From NCBI RefSeq assembly GCF_004122095.1, contig NZ_SAWZ01000006.1, positions 186,001-250,000 on the forward strand: DNA of 64,000 nucleotides. The letters are read 5' to 3'. Every line of letters starts with the position of its first letter. Positions within the stretch are counted from its first letter, which is position 1. Positions 17,168 to 25,890 of this stretch are shown one piece after another. The translations under genes were made by a program, and so were the position numbers. The DNA is from Pseudoxanthomonas composti. Its GTDB lineage: Bacteria; Pseudomonadota; Gammaproteobacteria; Xanthomonadales; Xanthomonadaceae. The notes under the pieces are model-generated. The model searched no databases. It had not been told where the DNA came from and saw only the letters and a list, made by a program, of their open reading frames with translations.

Positions 17168-18476
17168 AGGCTTCGCCGCGCATTTCCTGCAGGAAGCGGT
17201 TGTACTCGTCTTCCAGCTTGCGGCGGCCGATGGTGTCGCGGACCTGAGCGCGACGGTTCTGGTCGGTCACGTCGGTCTCGCGGCTGCCTTCGCGCTGCAG
17301 GATGTGCCAGCCGGCCTCGGTGCGGAAGGGCGCGCTGACCTCGCCGTCGCCGACGCTGGTCACAGCCTTGGCGAAATCCGGGCCGTAGGCGTCAGCCGGG
17401 AACCAGCCCAGCTCGCCGCCTTCGCTCTTGGAGTTGGCATCCTCGGAGGACTCCTTGGCCACCTCGTCGAACTTGGCGCCGCCGGCCACGCGCGCGCGCA
17501 GCGTGTCGATCTTGGCCTTGGCCGCGTCGGCGTCCTGCACCGGGGTGATGCGCACCAGGATGTGGCGGGCCTGGTACTCGGTCACTTTCTGGGTATTGGC
17601 CGCGGCCTGCGAGGCGTCGCGGGTCTCCACCAGCTTCAGCAGCTGGAAGCCGGACGGGCCGCGGATCGGGCCGACCACCTGGCCGGGCTGCATGTTCTTG
17701 AGCATCTCGGCGAAGGCCTGCGGGATCTCGTCCTGGCTGCGCCAGCCCAGGTCGCCGCCTTCCAGCGCATTGGGGCTGTCCGAGTAGCGCACGGCCGCGG
17801 CGGAGAAGTCCATCTCGTTGCGGTCGATCAGGCCCTTGACGCCTTCGATCTTCTTCTGGCCGGTGGCGATCTGCTCGGCATTGGCGCCGTCGGGCAGGCC
17901 GACCAGGATGTGCGCCAGGTGGTACTGGGTGCCGTTGTTGGCCTGAGCGGCCATGGCCGCGTCCACTTCACTCTCGCTGACCTGCACGCGGCTCTGCGCA
18001 TAGCTCTGGCGCAGGCGCTGGACGGTGATCTCATCGCGGATGGATTCGCGGAAGCCGTCGAAATCCAGGCCGTCGGCGGCCAGGCGCTGGCGCAGGCCAT
18101 CGACCGTGGTGTTGTTCTGCTGGGCGATGTTGGCGATGGCGGCGTTGACTTCCTGGTCGCCCACGCGGATGCCGCTGCCGTTGGCGCGAGCGACCTGCAG
18201 CTTGACCAGCACCAGGCGCTCGGCGACCTGGCGACGCAGGACGTCCTCGGGCGGCAGCTGGCCCGGCTGGTTGGCGTACTGGGCCTTGACGTTGGCCACG
18301 GCGCGGTCGAGCTCGCTGGTGAGGATCACGTCCTCATCGACGATGGCGGCGATGCCGTCCAGCGGCCGGGCCGCGGCGGCGTCCTGGGCGAAGGCAGGCG
18401 CGGCGGCCAGCGCGGTGGCGATCAGGCCGGCCAGCAGCGAGCCCTTGAACATCGAACGTGGGGACATGGTCTTCAT
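17124..18476 (-). CDS. surA: Periplasmic chaperone / peptidyl-prolyl isomerase SurA
   Basis: A 450-residue protein with a cleavable signal peptide ending near AFA-Q. The SurA N-terminal domain (PLDGIAAIVDEDVILTSELDRAV) is followed by two parvulin domains, beginning YHLAHILVGLPDG and YQARHILVRITP. It escorts outer-membrane proteins, including LptD, to the BAM complex. The start overlaps the lptD stop by 4 bp (ATGA), so synthesis of the chaperone is coupled to that of a major client. Confidence 0.95.
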   Translation of the reverse strand: MKTMSPRSMFKGSLLAGLIATALAAAPAFAQDAAAARPLDGIAAIVDEDVILTSELDRAVANVKAQYANQPGQLPPEDVLRRQVAERLVLVKLQVARANGSGIRVGDQEVNAAIANIAQQNNTTVDGLRQRLAADGLDFDGFRESIRDEITVQRLRQSYAQSRVQVSESEVDAAMAAQANNGTQYHLAHILVGLPDGANAEQIATGQKKIEGVKGLIDRNEMDFSAAAVRYSDSPNALEGGDLGWRSQDEIPQAFAEMLKNMQPGQVVGPIRGPSGFQLLKLVETRDASQAAANTQKVTEYQARHILVRITPVQDADAAKAKIDTLRARVAGGAKFDEVAKESSEDANSKSEGGELGWFPADAYGPDFAKAVTSVGDGEVSAPFRTEAGWHILQREGSRETDVTDQNRRAQVRDTIGRRKLEDEYNRFLQEMRGEAYVDIRTAAAPATGS

Positions 18477-20908
18477 AGGATCGAATCCGGGCCGGAATTG
18501 TCGGTCTGCGAGCCCGTCGCGGCGTTGCTCGGCGGCACCAGATACAGGTCGTCGCGGTAGTAGCCGAGAATAGCACGGCGCAAGGTCTGGTCCGTGTTCT
18601 GGCCGGCCGAGCCCAGGCCCTTGAACACGAATTCGAACTGGATGGCGTTGTTCAGATCGCCCTCGCGGTTACGCACGAAGCGGCGGGCGAGCAGGCGCAC
18701 GGCCATGCAGCAGCTGTCCCACTGCACACCGGCGATGGTCTCCAGCGGCTTCTGGTCCAGGATCGAGTAGTAGTAGCGCCCCACCACGCTCCAGCTGGGA
18801 TTGATGGGGTACAGGAAGGACAGGTCCGCCTGCTCCAGCAACTCGCGGCGATAGCGGTAGGAGATGTTGACCACGCCATCGTCGCGGAACAGGTAGCGCC
18901 CACGGATGCTGGCCAGGTCCGCGCGGCGGTACTTGGGGTCCCACTGGTAGGAGGCGCCGATGGTCCAGCGGTCGGTCGGGGCATAGTTGGCATCGGCCAC
19001 CCAGGCCGACTTGCCCTGTTCCACTTCGCGCTCGCAGTAGCCGGTGCTCTGGTTGCACAGGGTGACCCGCGAGTCATCGAAGTACAGGATCTGGCCCAGG
19101 CTGACCGAGAGCTTTTCCTTGCCGTCGGACTGGCGCAGCAGGCGGCTGCTCAGCGCCATGGTCAGCTGGTTGGCATCGGACTGGCGGTCCGGACCGGAGT
19201 AGCGGTTGTCGCGGAACAGCTGGCCCCAGCTGTAGGTGAAGGCGCGGGTATCGAACAGCGGCAGGTCGTCCTGGTTGCGGTACGGCGCATTCAGGTAGAA
19301 CAGGCGCGGCTCCAGCGTCTGCAGGTAGGGCTTGTCGTCGATCTCAGTGTCGCGCTCGAAGAACAGGCCGGCATCCAGGGTGGCGATGGGCAGGCTGCGG
19401 GTCGGGTCCTTGTTCGGGGTCTGGTCCTGGCCGGCCAGGCTCTGCGCCAGGCGGTCGCTGAGCTGGTAGGCGGTGTAGCGATAGGCCAGGGTCGGGGTGA
19501 CGTACCAGGACGCGCCACTGAAGGGCATGGACACGTAGGGCTTGAGGTCCAGGCGACTGCCGCTGCCCCGGCTGGGGTCCTCGTGCTGGAAGTTCACCAG
19601 CTCGGTCTTGGCGCCCAGGGTCAGGGTGTGGCCGAAGGGCTGTTCCCAATTGAAGTACAGGCGCGGCACGCGGTTGTAGGGCAGCACTCCGTCGGTCAGC
19701 GTGTAGTCGGCCAGCTGCTGGCGGTCGGCCATGACGCCGGCATCCCAGTAAGCGCCCTGGCCGTACAGGCCGATCTGGCTCTGCAGGATGGACTGGGCCA
19801 TGCCGTAGGCCGAATTGCCGTTGTCTTCCAGGTAGCGCTCGTCGCTGATCCAGATCAGGCCGGCGCGCGCCTGCCACTGGCTGCTGACGTTGTGCGAGCC
19901 GTCGAAGCGCAGCGAGCCGCGGTTCTTCTCCTTCAGCGGGTCGTTGTAGCGGATTTCCTCGCCGTTCTCGTAATCCTGACGGCGACGCGCGACCAGGTCG
20001 TCGGAGGGGATCCAGCTGCCGCTGACCTCGCCGCGGCCGCGCTCGTACAGATAGCGGAACTCGCCGCCCAGCTGGATGCCGCGCCGGGTCATGATCCGCG
20101 GTTCCAGCGTGGCGTCGTAGTTCGGCGCCAGGTTCAGGTAGATCGGCTGCCGGTAATCGAAGCCATTGCGCCCGTTGTTGGCGATGGCCGGATACAGCAG
20201 GCCGGTCTGGCGGTGGTCGTCGATGGGGAACTTGGCCCACGGGAAATAGAACACCGGCAGTTCGCGCTTGCCGACGCGGATGGTCGCGCCGTGGGCCACG
20301 CCCCAGCCGTCGTCGGTGTTGAAGTCGATGCGCCGGGCGCGCATGGCCCAGTGGCGGTCGTCCGGGTCGCAGGTGGTGTAGGTCGAGCCGTGCAGGGCGC
20401 CGTCGGCGCCGGCCATCTCGATGAAGTCCGCCCCACCATTGCCGCGGCGGTTGACCAGCTGGTACTGGACGTTCTCGATGCGGTGGGTGTCCGTGCCCTG
20501 GTTGCCTTCGGCGCGCGCGGCGATCAGGCGGATGCCGCTGTCCTGGTAGCGGACATGGCCGTCGGCCACATAGCTCTGGTCATCCTGGTTGAAGTCCAGG
20601 CTGTCGGCGTTGAGGAACTGGTCCCCGCGCACCAGGCGGACATCACCCTTGTACTGGGCCTGGGTTTCCCCGCCGTCCAGGGTGTCGCCCTCGATCTCGG
20701 TCGGCGCCTGCTCGCGCGCCTGACGCGCGGCCTCGGCATTGGCGGCCGCAGGCGCGGGCTGGCCGTTTCCTGTATCGAAGGCGGGAATGGCGTCCTGGAC
20801 ACGGCACAGTCCCCAGCTCTCGGGTTTGCTGCCGGTCTGCTGTGCAATGGCTGGCAGGGCCAGGGCAATGCCGAGGGGGATGGGCAGCAGGCGAAGAGCT
20901 CGTCGCAC
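18473..20908 (-). CDS. lptD: LPS-assembly protein LptD
   Basis: An 811-residue outer-membrane protein. It has a signal peptide ending near AIAQ, an N-terminal OstA/LptA-like beta-jellyroll (IEGDTLDGGETQAQYKGDVRLVRGDQ) and a large C-terminal beta-barrel. With LptE it inserts lipopolysaccharide into the outer leaflet. Cysteines are visible in the N-terminal GLCRVQ, in TTCDPDD, in the LCNQSTGYC loop and in the DSCCMAVR pair near the C-terminus, the last matching the region used for inter-domain disulfides in E. coli. The start codon is GTG. About 190 bp upstream are free of genes and should carry the promoter. Confidence 0.95.
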   Translation of the reverse strand: MRRALRLLPIPLGIALALPAIAQQTGSKPESWGLCRVQDAIPAFDTGNGQPAPAAANAEAARQAREQAPTEIEGDTLDGGETQAQYKGDVRLVRGDQFLNADSLDFNQDDQSYVADGHVRYQDSGIRLIAARAEGNQGTDTHRIENVQYQLVNRRGNGGADFIEMAGADGALHGSTYTTCDPDDRHWAMRARRIDFNTDDGWGVAHGATIRVGKRELPVFYFPWAKFPIDDHRQTGLLYPAIANNGRNGFDYRQPIYLNLAPNYDATLEPRIMTRRGIQLGGEFRYLYERGRGEVSGSWIPSDDLVARRRQDYENGEEIRYNDPLKEKNRGSLRFDGSHNVSSQWQARAGLIWISDERYLEDNGNSAYGMAQSILQSQIGLYGQGAYWDAGVMADRQQLADYTLTDGVLPYNRVPRLYFNWEQPFGHTLTLGAKTELVNFQHEDPSRGSGSRLDLKPYVSMPFSGASWYVTPTLAYRYTAYQLSDRLAQSLAGQDQTPNKDPTRSLPIATLDAGLFFERDTEIDDKPYLQTLEPRLFYLNAPYRNQDDLPLFDTRAFTYSWGQLFRDNRYSGPDRQSDANQLTMALSSRLLRQSDGKEKLSVSLGQILYFDDSRVTLCNQSTGYCEREVEQGKSAWVADANYAPTDRWTIGASYQWDPKYRRADLASIRGRYLFRDDGVVNISYRYRRELLEQADLSFLYPINPSWSVVGRYYYSILDQKPLETIAGVQWDSCCMAVRLLARRFVRNREGDLNNAIQFEFVFKGLGSAGQNTDQTLRRAILGYYRDDLYLVPPSNAATGSQTDNSGPDSIL

Positions 20909-21099
20909 GCGGGCGGTGGTCCGTCAGGTCGAAAAACGGCGGCTAGATTGCCGTATCGGGAGCGAGGCGGCAATGAAGGTGTCAGGTTGGCGAGAGGTGG
21001 GGTTCATCCGGCCCAGCCCGGCCGGTAGGGTCCCGCATCGGGCGTCACGGCGGCGTGGGCGGCGCGGGTCGGCAGTCCGGACCGGGGCGAGGGCCGCCC

Positions 21100-22005
21100 T
21101 CAGCGCAGTTGCGCGGTATGCGCGGCCACGCCATCGCGCAGGGCGTCCAGGTCGTAGCCGCCTTCCAGCAGGGAGACCAGGCGACCGCTGGCGTGGCGGC
21201 GCGCCAGCTGGCGCAGCTGGGCGGTGAGCCAGCCGAAGTCCTCGGCATCGAGCATCAGGTTGGCCAGCGGGTCGCGCAGGTCGGCGTCGAAGCCGGCCGA
21301 GACCAGCAGCAGCTGCGGGCGGAAGGCCTCCAGTTCCGGCAGCAGGTCTTCCCAGACATTGCGGAAGCGGAAGCCATCGCTGCCCGGCGGCAGCAGCACG
21401 TTGTGAATGTTGCCCACGCCGCGCTCGGAGGGCGCCCCGCCGTAGGGATACAGGCCCGACTCGTGGGTGCTGAAGTAAGCCACACGCGGCTCTTCGTAGA
21501 AGATCGCCTGGGTGCCGTTGCCGTGGTGGACGTCGAAGTCGACGATGGCCACTCGCTCCAGGCCATGACGGTCCAGCGCATGGGCCGCGGCGATGGCCAC
21601 GTTGTTGAGCAGGCAGAAGCCCATGGCCGCCGCGCCGGTGGCGTGGTGGCCCGGCGGGCGCACGGCGCAGAAGGCCACCGGGTCGTTGCCGTCCATGACC
21701 GCATCCACCGCCGCGATGGCGGCGCCGGCCGCGCGCAGGGCCGCCGCGCGCGAGGCAGGGCTCATCACCGTGTCCGGGTCGAGCATGCGGTAGCCGGAAA
21801 AGTCCGCCTCCATCACCGCCTCGATCAGCTCCGGGGTGTGGACCCGGCGCAGGTCGCCCAGCTTGGCCAGCGGCGCTTCCCGCCAGTCCGCGTCGGCGTG
21901 GTCGCGGCGCAGCACCTCCAGCACCGCCTGCAGGCGCGCGCTGCGCTCGGGATGCTCCGGGCCGGGGTCGTGGGCCAGGCAGGCCGGGTGGGTGAGGACG
22001 AGCAT
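21100..22005 (-). CDS. Histone-deacetylase-family amidohydrolase
   Basis: A 301-residue arginase/deacetylase-fold protein. The zinc site and catalytic His pair are visible in RPPGHHATGAAAMGFCLLNN, VDFDVHHGNGTQ and SAGFDAD. The start THPACLAHDPGPEHPERSARL is also typical. Bacterial members deacetylate acetylpolyamines or other small acetylamides. It starts one base after the stop of the adenosyltransferase gene, so it belongs to the same operon. Confidence 0.9.
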   Translation of the reverse strand: MLVLTHPACLAHDPGPEHPERSARLQAVLEVLRRDHADADWREAPLAKLGDLRRVHTPELIEAVMEADFSGYRMLDPDTVMSPASRAAALRAAGAAIAAVDAVMDGNDPVAFCAVRPPGHHATGAAAMGFCLLNNVAIAAAHALDRHGLERVAIVDFDVHHGNGTQAIFYEEPRVAYFSTHESGLYPYGGAPSERGVGNIHNVLLPPGSDGFRFRNVWEDLLPELEAFRPQLLLVSAGFDADLRDPLANLMLDAEDFGWLTAQLRQLARRHASGRLVSLLEGGYDLDALRDGVAAHTAQLR

Positions 22006-22006
22006 C

Positions 22007-22564
22007 TCAGCCGTGCCGCCGCTGGTGGTTCCACAGCACTTCGCCCTGGCCCTCGGCGCGGGCCAGCACGCGCGACAGCACGAACAGCAGGTCCGAGAGC
22101 CGGTTGAGGTAGCCGATGGCTTCCGCGCGCACGGGCTCCAGCCTGGACAGGGCCACGGTCTCGCGTTCGGCGCGGCGCACCACGGTGCGTGCCACGTGGC
22201 AGCGCGCCGAGGCCTCGCCGCCGGCGGGCAGGATGAAATCCTTCAGCGGCGGCAAGGCGTCGTTGTGGTGGTCCAGGTGCCGTTCCAGCGCCTGCACGTC
22301 GGCGGCCTGGATGGCGGCATGGCCAGGGATGCACAACTCCCCGCCCAGGTCGAACAGCTGGTGCTGCACAGTGGTGAGCAGGGCGCGGATGTCTTCCGGC
22401 ACGCTGGGCGCGGCCAACACCAGGCCGATGCAGGCATTGGCTTCATCGACGGTGCCGTAGGCGGACACGCGGGCCGAATCCTTGCCGGTGCGGCTGCCGT
22501 CGCCCAGGCCGGTGCTGCCGTCATCGCCCGTGCGCGTATAGATCCTGGAAAGGCGGTGGCCCAC
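22007..22564 (-). CDS. Cob(I)yrinic acid a,c-diamide adenosyltransferase, PduO type
   Basis: A 185-residue ATP:cob(I)alamin adenosyltransferase. It has the N-terminal ATP-binding IYTRTGDDGSTGLGDG, then YGTVDEANACIGL, and a helical core with ARTVVRRAERE near the C-terminus. It makes adenosylcobalamin. No other cobalamin synthesis genes are in the window, so it probably serves salvage of imported corrinoid. It sits between an unrecognised membrane protein upstream and the HDAC-like gene downstream on the same strand. Confidence 0.92.
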   Translation of the reverse strand: MGHRLSRIYTRTGDDGSTGLGDGSRTGKDSARVSAYGTVDEANACIGLVLAAPSVPEDIRALLTTVQHQLFDLGGELCIPGHAAIQAADVQALERHLDHHNDALPPLKDFILPAGGEASARCHVARTVVRRAERETVALSRLEPVRAEAIGYLNRLSDLLFVLSRVLARAEGQGEVLWNHQRRHG

Positions 22565-22596
22565 GCGTCGACCGTTGTCTCAGCAGGCGGCCGCGC

Positions 22597-23196
22597 TCAG
22601 CGCGTGGCCTTGCGCGGATGGGTCAGGCGCCAGGTCTGCTCGACGCCGACGTGGACGATGATCGCCAGGCCCACGTAGATCGCCGTGGTGCGCAGGTACG
22701 GCAGGTACCAGTCGCTGAAGTTCTTCCACCAGCCGGCCAGGGTGGGCTGGGCGACGACCTCGCTGATCCAGTAGAAGCTGCCCTGGCTGAGCAGGTGGCA
22801 CAGCGTCACCGAGGCCACCAGCGCGGCGGCCAGCACGGCCAGCGCGCGGCCATCGGCCTGCCGGTAGACGCGGCGCGTCAGCGAGCCGCCCATCCACAGC
22901 GCCAGGTAGGCCGGCACCAGGAACCAGTAGGCGGCCGAGACGCAATAGTGCTGCCAGAAGCTCATGCCCTGGCCGCTGATGACGACATAGTCCACGCCCA
23001 CGGCCAGCGCCATCAGCAGCGGGAAGGCCCACCTGCCCCAGCCGCGCAGGTAGAAGCCGCCGATGAAGAACGCTGCCCACGACGCATCCGGTACCGGCCC
23101 CAGATGGGTGGCGGTCATCGGCAGGTTGAGCCGGGTGGCGGCCATCAGCAGGGCGAGCAGGATCAGGGCGGTGGTGCGCAGGGCGTTGGAATTCAT
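22597..23196 (-). CDS. Unrecognised multi-pass membrane protein, ECF-S/DUF6580-like
   Basis: 199 residues with about six hydrophobic segments. The N-terminal pattern is LILLALLMAATRLN, then a Pro/Asp-containing loop, then AAFFIGGFYLRGWGRWAFPLLMALAVGVDYVV. It resembles small S-component-like membrane proteins (ECF or DUF6580 type) that bind vitamins. This is a topology-level resemblance only. It is the first gene of an operon with a cobalamin adenosyltransferase 33 bp downstream, so a role in corrinoid uptake is possible. I see no cobalamin riboswitch in the 72 bp separating it from divergent ubiH. Confidence 0.7.
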   Translation of the reverse strand: MNSNALRTTALILLALLMAATRLNLPMTATHLGPVPDASWAAFFIGGFYLRGWGRWAFPLLMALAVGVDYVVISGQGMSFWQHYCVSAAYWFLVPAYLALWMGGSLTRRVYRQADGRALAVLAAALVASVTLCHLLSQGSFYWISEVVAQPTLAGWWKNFSDWYLPYLRTTAIYVGLAIIVHVGVEQTWRLTHPRKATR

Positions 23197-23268
23197 GGGG
23201 GCGGCAGCGGACGTCACAGCGTTCGATTCTAGCGGAGTGCCTGCCGTGGCGCGCTTATCATTGGTCAC

Positions 23269-24477
23269 ATGAGCAAACAGCACGATGTGGTGATCGTGGG
23301 CGGCGGCCTGGTGGGCGCCAGCCTGGCCATCGCCCTGGACAGGGCCGGGCGGGACGTGGGGCTGGTGGAAGCGGCGGGCGGGCAGGGCATGCCGCCGGTG
23401 TTCGACCAGCGCAACCTCAGCTTTGCGGCGGCCACGGTCAATGCGCTTACCGCGCTGGGGGTGATGCAGCAGCTGCAGGCCCCGACCGGGGCGATCGCCC
23501 GCATCCATGTCAGCCGCCGCGGGGATTTCGGGCGGATCGTGCTGGAGGCGGCCGACTATGGGCGCCAGGCCTTCGGCCAGGTCGTGGTGGCCAGCGATTT
23601 CGGCCAGGCGCTGGAGCGCAGCCTGGCCCTGGCGGGCGGCATCACCCGCTACCGTCCCGCGCGCTTCGAGGCCCTGGCCGGGCTGGACGATGGGTCCCGG
23701 CGGATCCGCATCAGCGGCCCCGACGGGACCCAAGCGCTGTCCGCGCGCCTGCTGGTCGGCGCCGATGGCAGCGCCAGCCAGGTCCGCGACGCGCTGGGCA
23801 TTGGCGCGCAGGAGTACGACTACGGACAGACCCTGTGCGTGGCGCGCATGCGCGCCGAGCGCGCCCCCGACGGGACCGCCTACGAGCGGCTGACCCGCGA
23901 CGGGCCGACCGCGGTGCTGCCGCGTGGGGACCGCCACTACGGGGTGATCCATGCCGTGCCCAGCGCCCAGGCCGATGCGGTGGCGGCGCTGACCCCGGCG
24001 CAGTGGTGCGCGCGCATCCAGGACGCCTTCGGCTGGCGCGTGGGGCGGTTTTTCGAGAGCGGCGAGCGCAGCGCCTACGCCATCCGCCAGCGCGTGGCCG
24101 AGCGCCTGACCGCCCCGCGCGCGGTGCTGATGGGCAACGCCGCGCAGACCCTGCACCCGGTGGGGGCCCAGGGCTTCAACCTGGGGCTGCGCGATGCGCT
24201 GACGCTGGCCGAGTTGATCCAGGCCAGCGACGACCCCGGCAACGCCACGTTGCTGGAAACCTATCTGCAGCGCCGCGGCGAGGACCGTCGGCGCACGCTG
24301 GCCTTCTCCGACGGCCTGGCGCGGTTGACCTCCAGCGACGTGCCGCTGATGGCGCCGCTGCGCAGCCTGGGGCTGCTGGTGGCCGGGCAGGCCAGCTGGG
24401 TGCAGGCGATGCTGGCCGGCGGCGGCATGGGCTTTCGCGGCCATGTGCCGGCGCTGTGCCGCGAGGAGGCCGCATGA
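23269..24477 (+). CDS. ubiH: 2-octaprenyl-6-methoxyphenol hydroxylase UbiH
   Basis: A 402-residue FAD monooxygenase of ubiquinone synthesis. It shows the FAD motif VVIVGGGLVGASLAIAL, then RIHVSRRGDFGRIVL and the second FAD motif LMGNAAQTLHPVGAQGFNLGLRDA. GNAAQTLHP (Asn rather than Asp) is characteristic of UbiH within the UbiH/I/F group. The 3' end overlaps the next hydroxylase gene by 4 bp. TTATCATTGG near 23256-23265 lies just upstream and could be a -10. Confidence 0.9.
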   Translation: MSKQHDVVIVGGGLVGASLAIALDRAGRDVGLVEAAGGQGMPPVFDQRNLSFAAATVNALTALGVMQQLQAPTGAIARIHVSRRGDFGRIVLEAADYGRQAFGQVVVASDFGQALERSLALAGGITRYRPARFEALAGLDDGSRRIRISGPDGTQALSARLLVGADGSASQVRDALGIGAQEYDYGQTLCVARMRAERAPDGTAYERLTRDGPTAVLPRGDRHYGVIHAVPSAQADAVAALTPAQWCARIQDAFGWRVGRFFESGERSAYAIRQRVAERLTAPRAVLMGNAAQTLHPVGAQGFNLGLRDALTLAELIQASDDPGNATLLETYLQRRGEDRRRTLAFSDGLARLTSSDVPLMAPLRSLGLLVAGQASWVQAMLAGGGMGFRGHVPALCREEAA

Positions 24478-25658
24478 GCCGGCGCGCGGGGCAGGAGGTG
24501 GTGGTGGTCGGCGGCGGCGTGGTCGGCGCGGCCTGCGCGCTGGGGCTGGCACGGCTGGGGCTGCAGGTGGCCCTGGTCGAGGGCCGGGCGCCGACGCGCT
24601 GGACGCCTGAACAGGCCGACCTGCGCGTCTACGCCTTCGCCCCCGACAACGCCGCGCTGCTGCAGTCGCTGGGGGTCTGGGACGCCGTGCGCAGCGCGCG
24701 GGCGCAGCCGTACCGGGCCATGCGGGTGTGGGACGCCGCCGGCGGCGGCGAGCTGGTGTTCGATGCGGACAGGCTGGGCCGTCCGCAGCTGGGATGGATC
24801 GTCGAGCACGGGCTGCTGGTCGATCGCCTGTGGGCGGCCCTGCCGCAGGCGGGCGTGCAGCTGCATGCGCCGGCCGAGGTGGAAGGCCTGGAGCAGGACG
24901 AGGCGGGCGTGCGCCTGCGCTTGCAGGGCGGCCAGCGGCTGGATGCCCGGCTGGTGGTGGCGGCCGACGGCGCGCAGTCCACGCTGCGCCGGCTGGCGGG
25001 GCTGGACGTGCAGACGCACGACTACGGCCAGTCCGGGCTGGTGGCCTACGTGCGCACCGAGCTGCCGCACCAGGACACGGCCTGGCAGCGCTTCCTGCCG
25101 GGCGGGCCGGTGGCCTTCCTGCCGGCCACGCAGGGGCGCAGTTCCATCGTCTGGTCGCTGCCGCAGGAGGAGGCGCAGCTGCGGCTGACCCAGCCGCCGG
25201 AAGCCTTCGAGCAGGCCCTGGGCCGGGCCTTCGAGGGACGACTGGGCAAGGTGAGCCTGGATTCGGAGCGCGCGCTGTTCCCGCTGCGCCGGCAACTGGC
25301 CACCCAGTACGTAGCCGGCCGGGTGATGCTGATGGGCGATGCCGCCCACGTGGTGCACCCGCTGGCCGGGCAGGGGGTGAACCTGGGTTTGCGCGATGTC
25401 TCGGCCTGGCTGGCGCAGGTGCGCCAGGCGCAGGCGCGCGGCGCCGACTGGGCCACGCCCCATCGCCTGGCACGCTGGGCGCGCGTGCGCAGCAGCGAGA
25501 ACACCGCCGCGGCCTACACCTTCGACGGCCTCAACACCCTGTTCTCCAACGACGAACTCCACACCACCCTGGCCCGCGGCAAGCTGCTGGGCCTGGCCGG
25601 CAAGCTGCCGCCGCTGACGCGCCTGCTGTGGTCGCGCGCGGCCGGAAGCAAGGAGTGA
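24474..25658 (+). CDS. UbiH/UbiF/VisC-family FAD hydroxylase
   Basis: A 394-residue FAD monooxygenase homologous to the preceding gene. It has VVVVGGGVVGAACALGLARLG, the central DG motif LVVAADGAQSTLRRLAG and LMGDAAHVVHPLAGQGVNLGLRDVSAW. The GDAAH form and position suggest UbiI or UbiF, for the C5 or C6 step of ubiquinone synthesis. Which one it is cannot be told from sequence. The ATG overlaps the ubiH stop (ATGA). The last codons (SKE) and the stop lie in the first heptamer of array D. Confidence 0.88.
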   Translation: MSRRAGQEVVVVGGGVVGAACALGLARLGLQVALVEGRAPTRWTPEQADLRVYAFAPDNAALLQSLGVWDAVRSARAQPYRAMRVWDAAGGGELVFDADRLGRPQLGWIVEHGLLVDRLWAALPQAGVQLHAPAEVEGLEQDEAGVRLRLQGGQRLDARLVVAADGAQSTLRRLAGLDVQTHDYGQSGLVAYVRTELPHQDTAWQRFLPGGPVAFLPATQGRSSIVWSLPQEEAQLRLTQPPEAFEQALGRAFEGRLGKVSLDSERALFPLRRQLATQYVAGRVMLMGDAAHVVHPLAGQGVNLGLRDVSAWLAQVRQAQARGADWATPHRLARWARVRSSENTAAAYTFDGLNTLFSNDELHTTLARGKLLGLAGKLPPLTRLLWSRAAGSKE

Positions 25659-25890
25659 GCGAAGCGGAGTGAGGAGTGAGTAAGGGCAACAGCACAGGCT
25701 TCTGCGCTTGGACTGACTTCCACTCGCAGCGGGCTGCGGGGATGGCAAGTGAGCCGCCGTCTTTGCCTTGGCCTTTACTCACTCCTCACTCCTCTCCACT
25801 CACTCCTTGCTTCCACTCACTCCTCACTCCTCTCCACTCACTCCTTGCTTCCACTCACTTCTCACTCCTCTCCACTCACTCCTGGCTTCA
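25650..25890. repeat. Heptamer-rich inverted array D with 38-bp tandem triplication
   Basis: The left side has GGAGTGAG units near 25650-25682. The right side, 25777-25890, is three head-to-tail copies of a 38-bp unit starting ACTCACTCCTCACTCCTC. Copies begin at 25777, 25815 and 25853; the first two are identical and the third has a few changes. The array fills the gap between convergent genes. Its left end contains the ubiquinone hydroxylase stop, and the third 38-bp copy ends exactly at the stop of the opposing gene. Confidence 0.88.

Noticed and set aside
23197..23268. Cobalamin riboswitch before the adenosyltransferase operon
   Set aside because: The divergent gap is only 72 bp and lacks the B12-box and the needed length.
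22597..25473. A 958-codon minus frame spanning the membrane protein and both ubiquinone hydroxylases
   Set aside because: Only its 3' 200 codons are real (the membrane protein); the rest is antisense to ubiH and its partner.
25777..25890. CRISPR-like array
   Set aside because: The 38-bp copies are contiguous without unique spacers and are built from heptamers; no cas genes are present.
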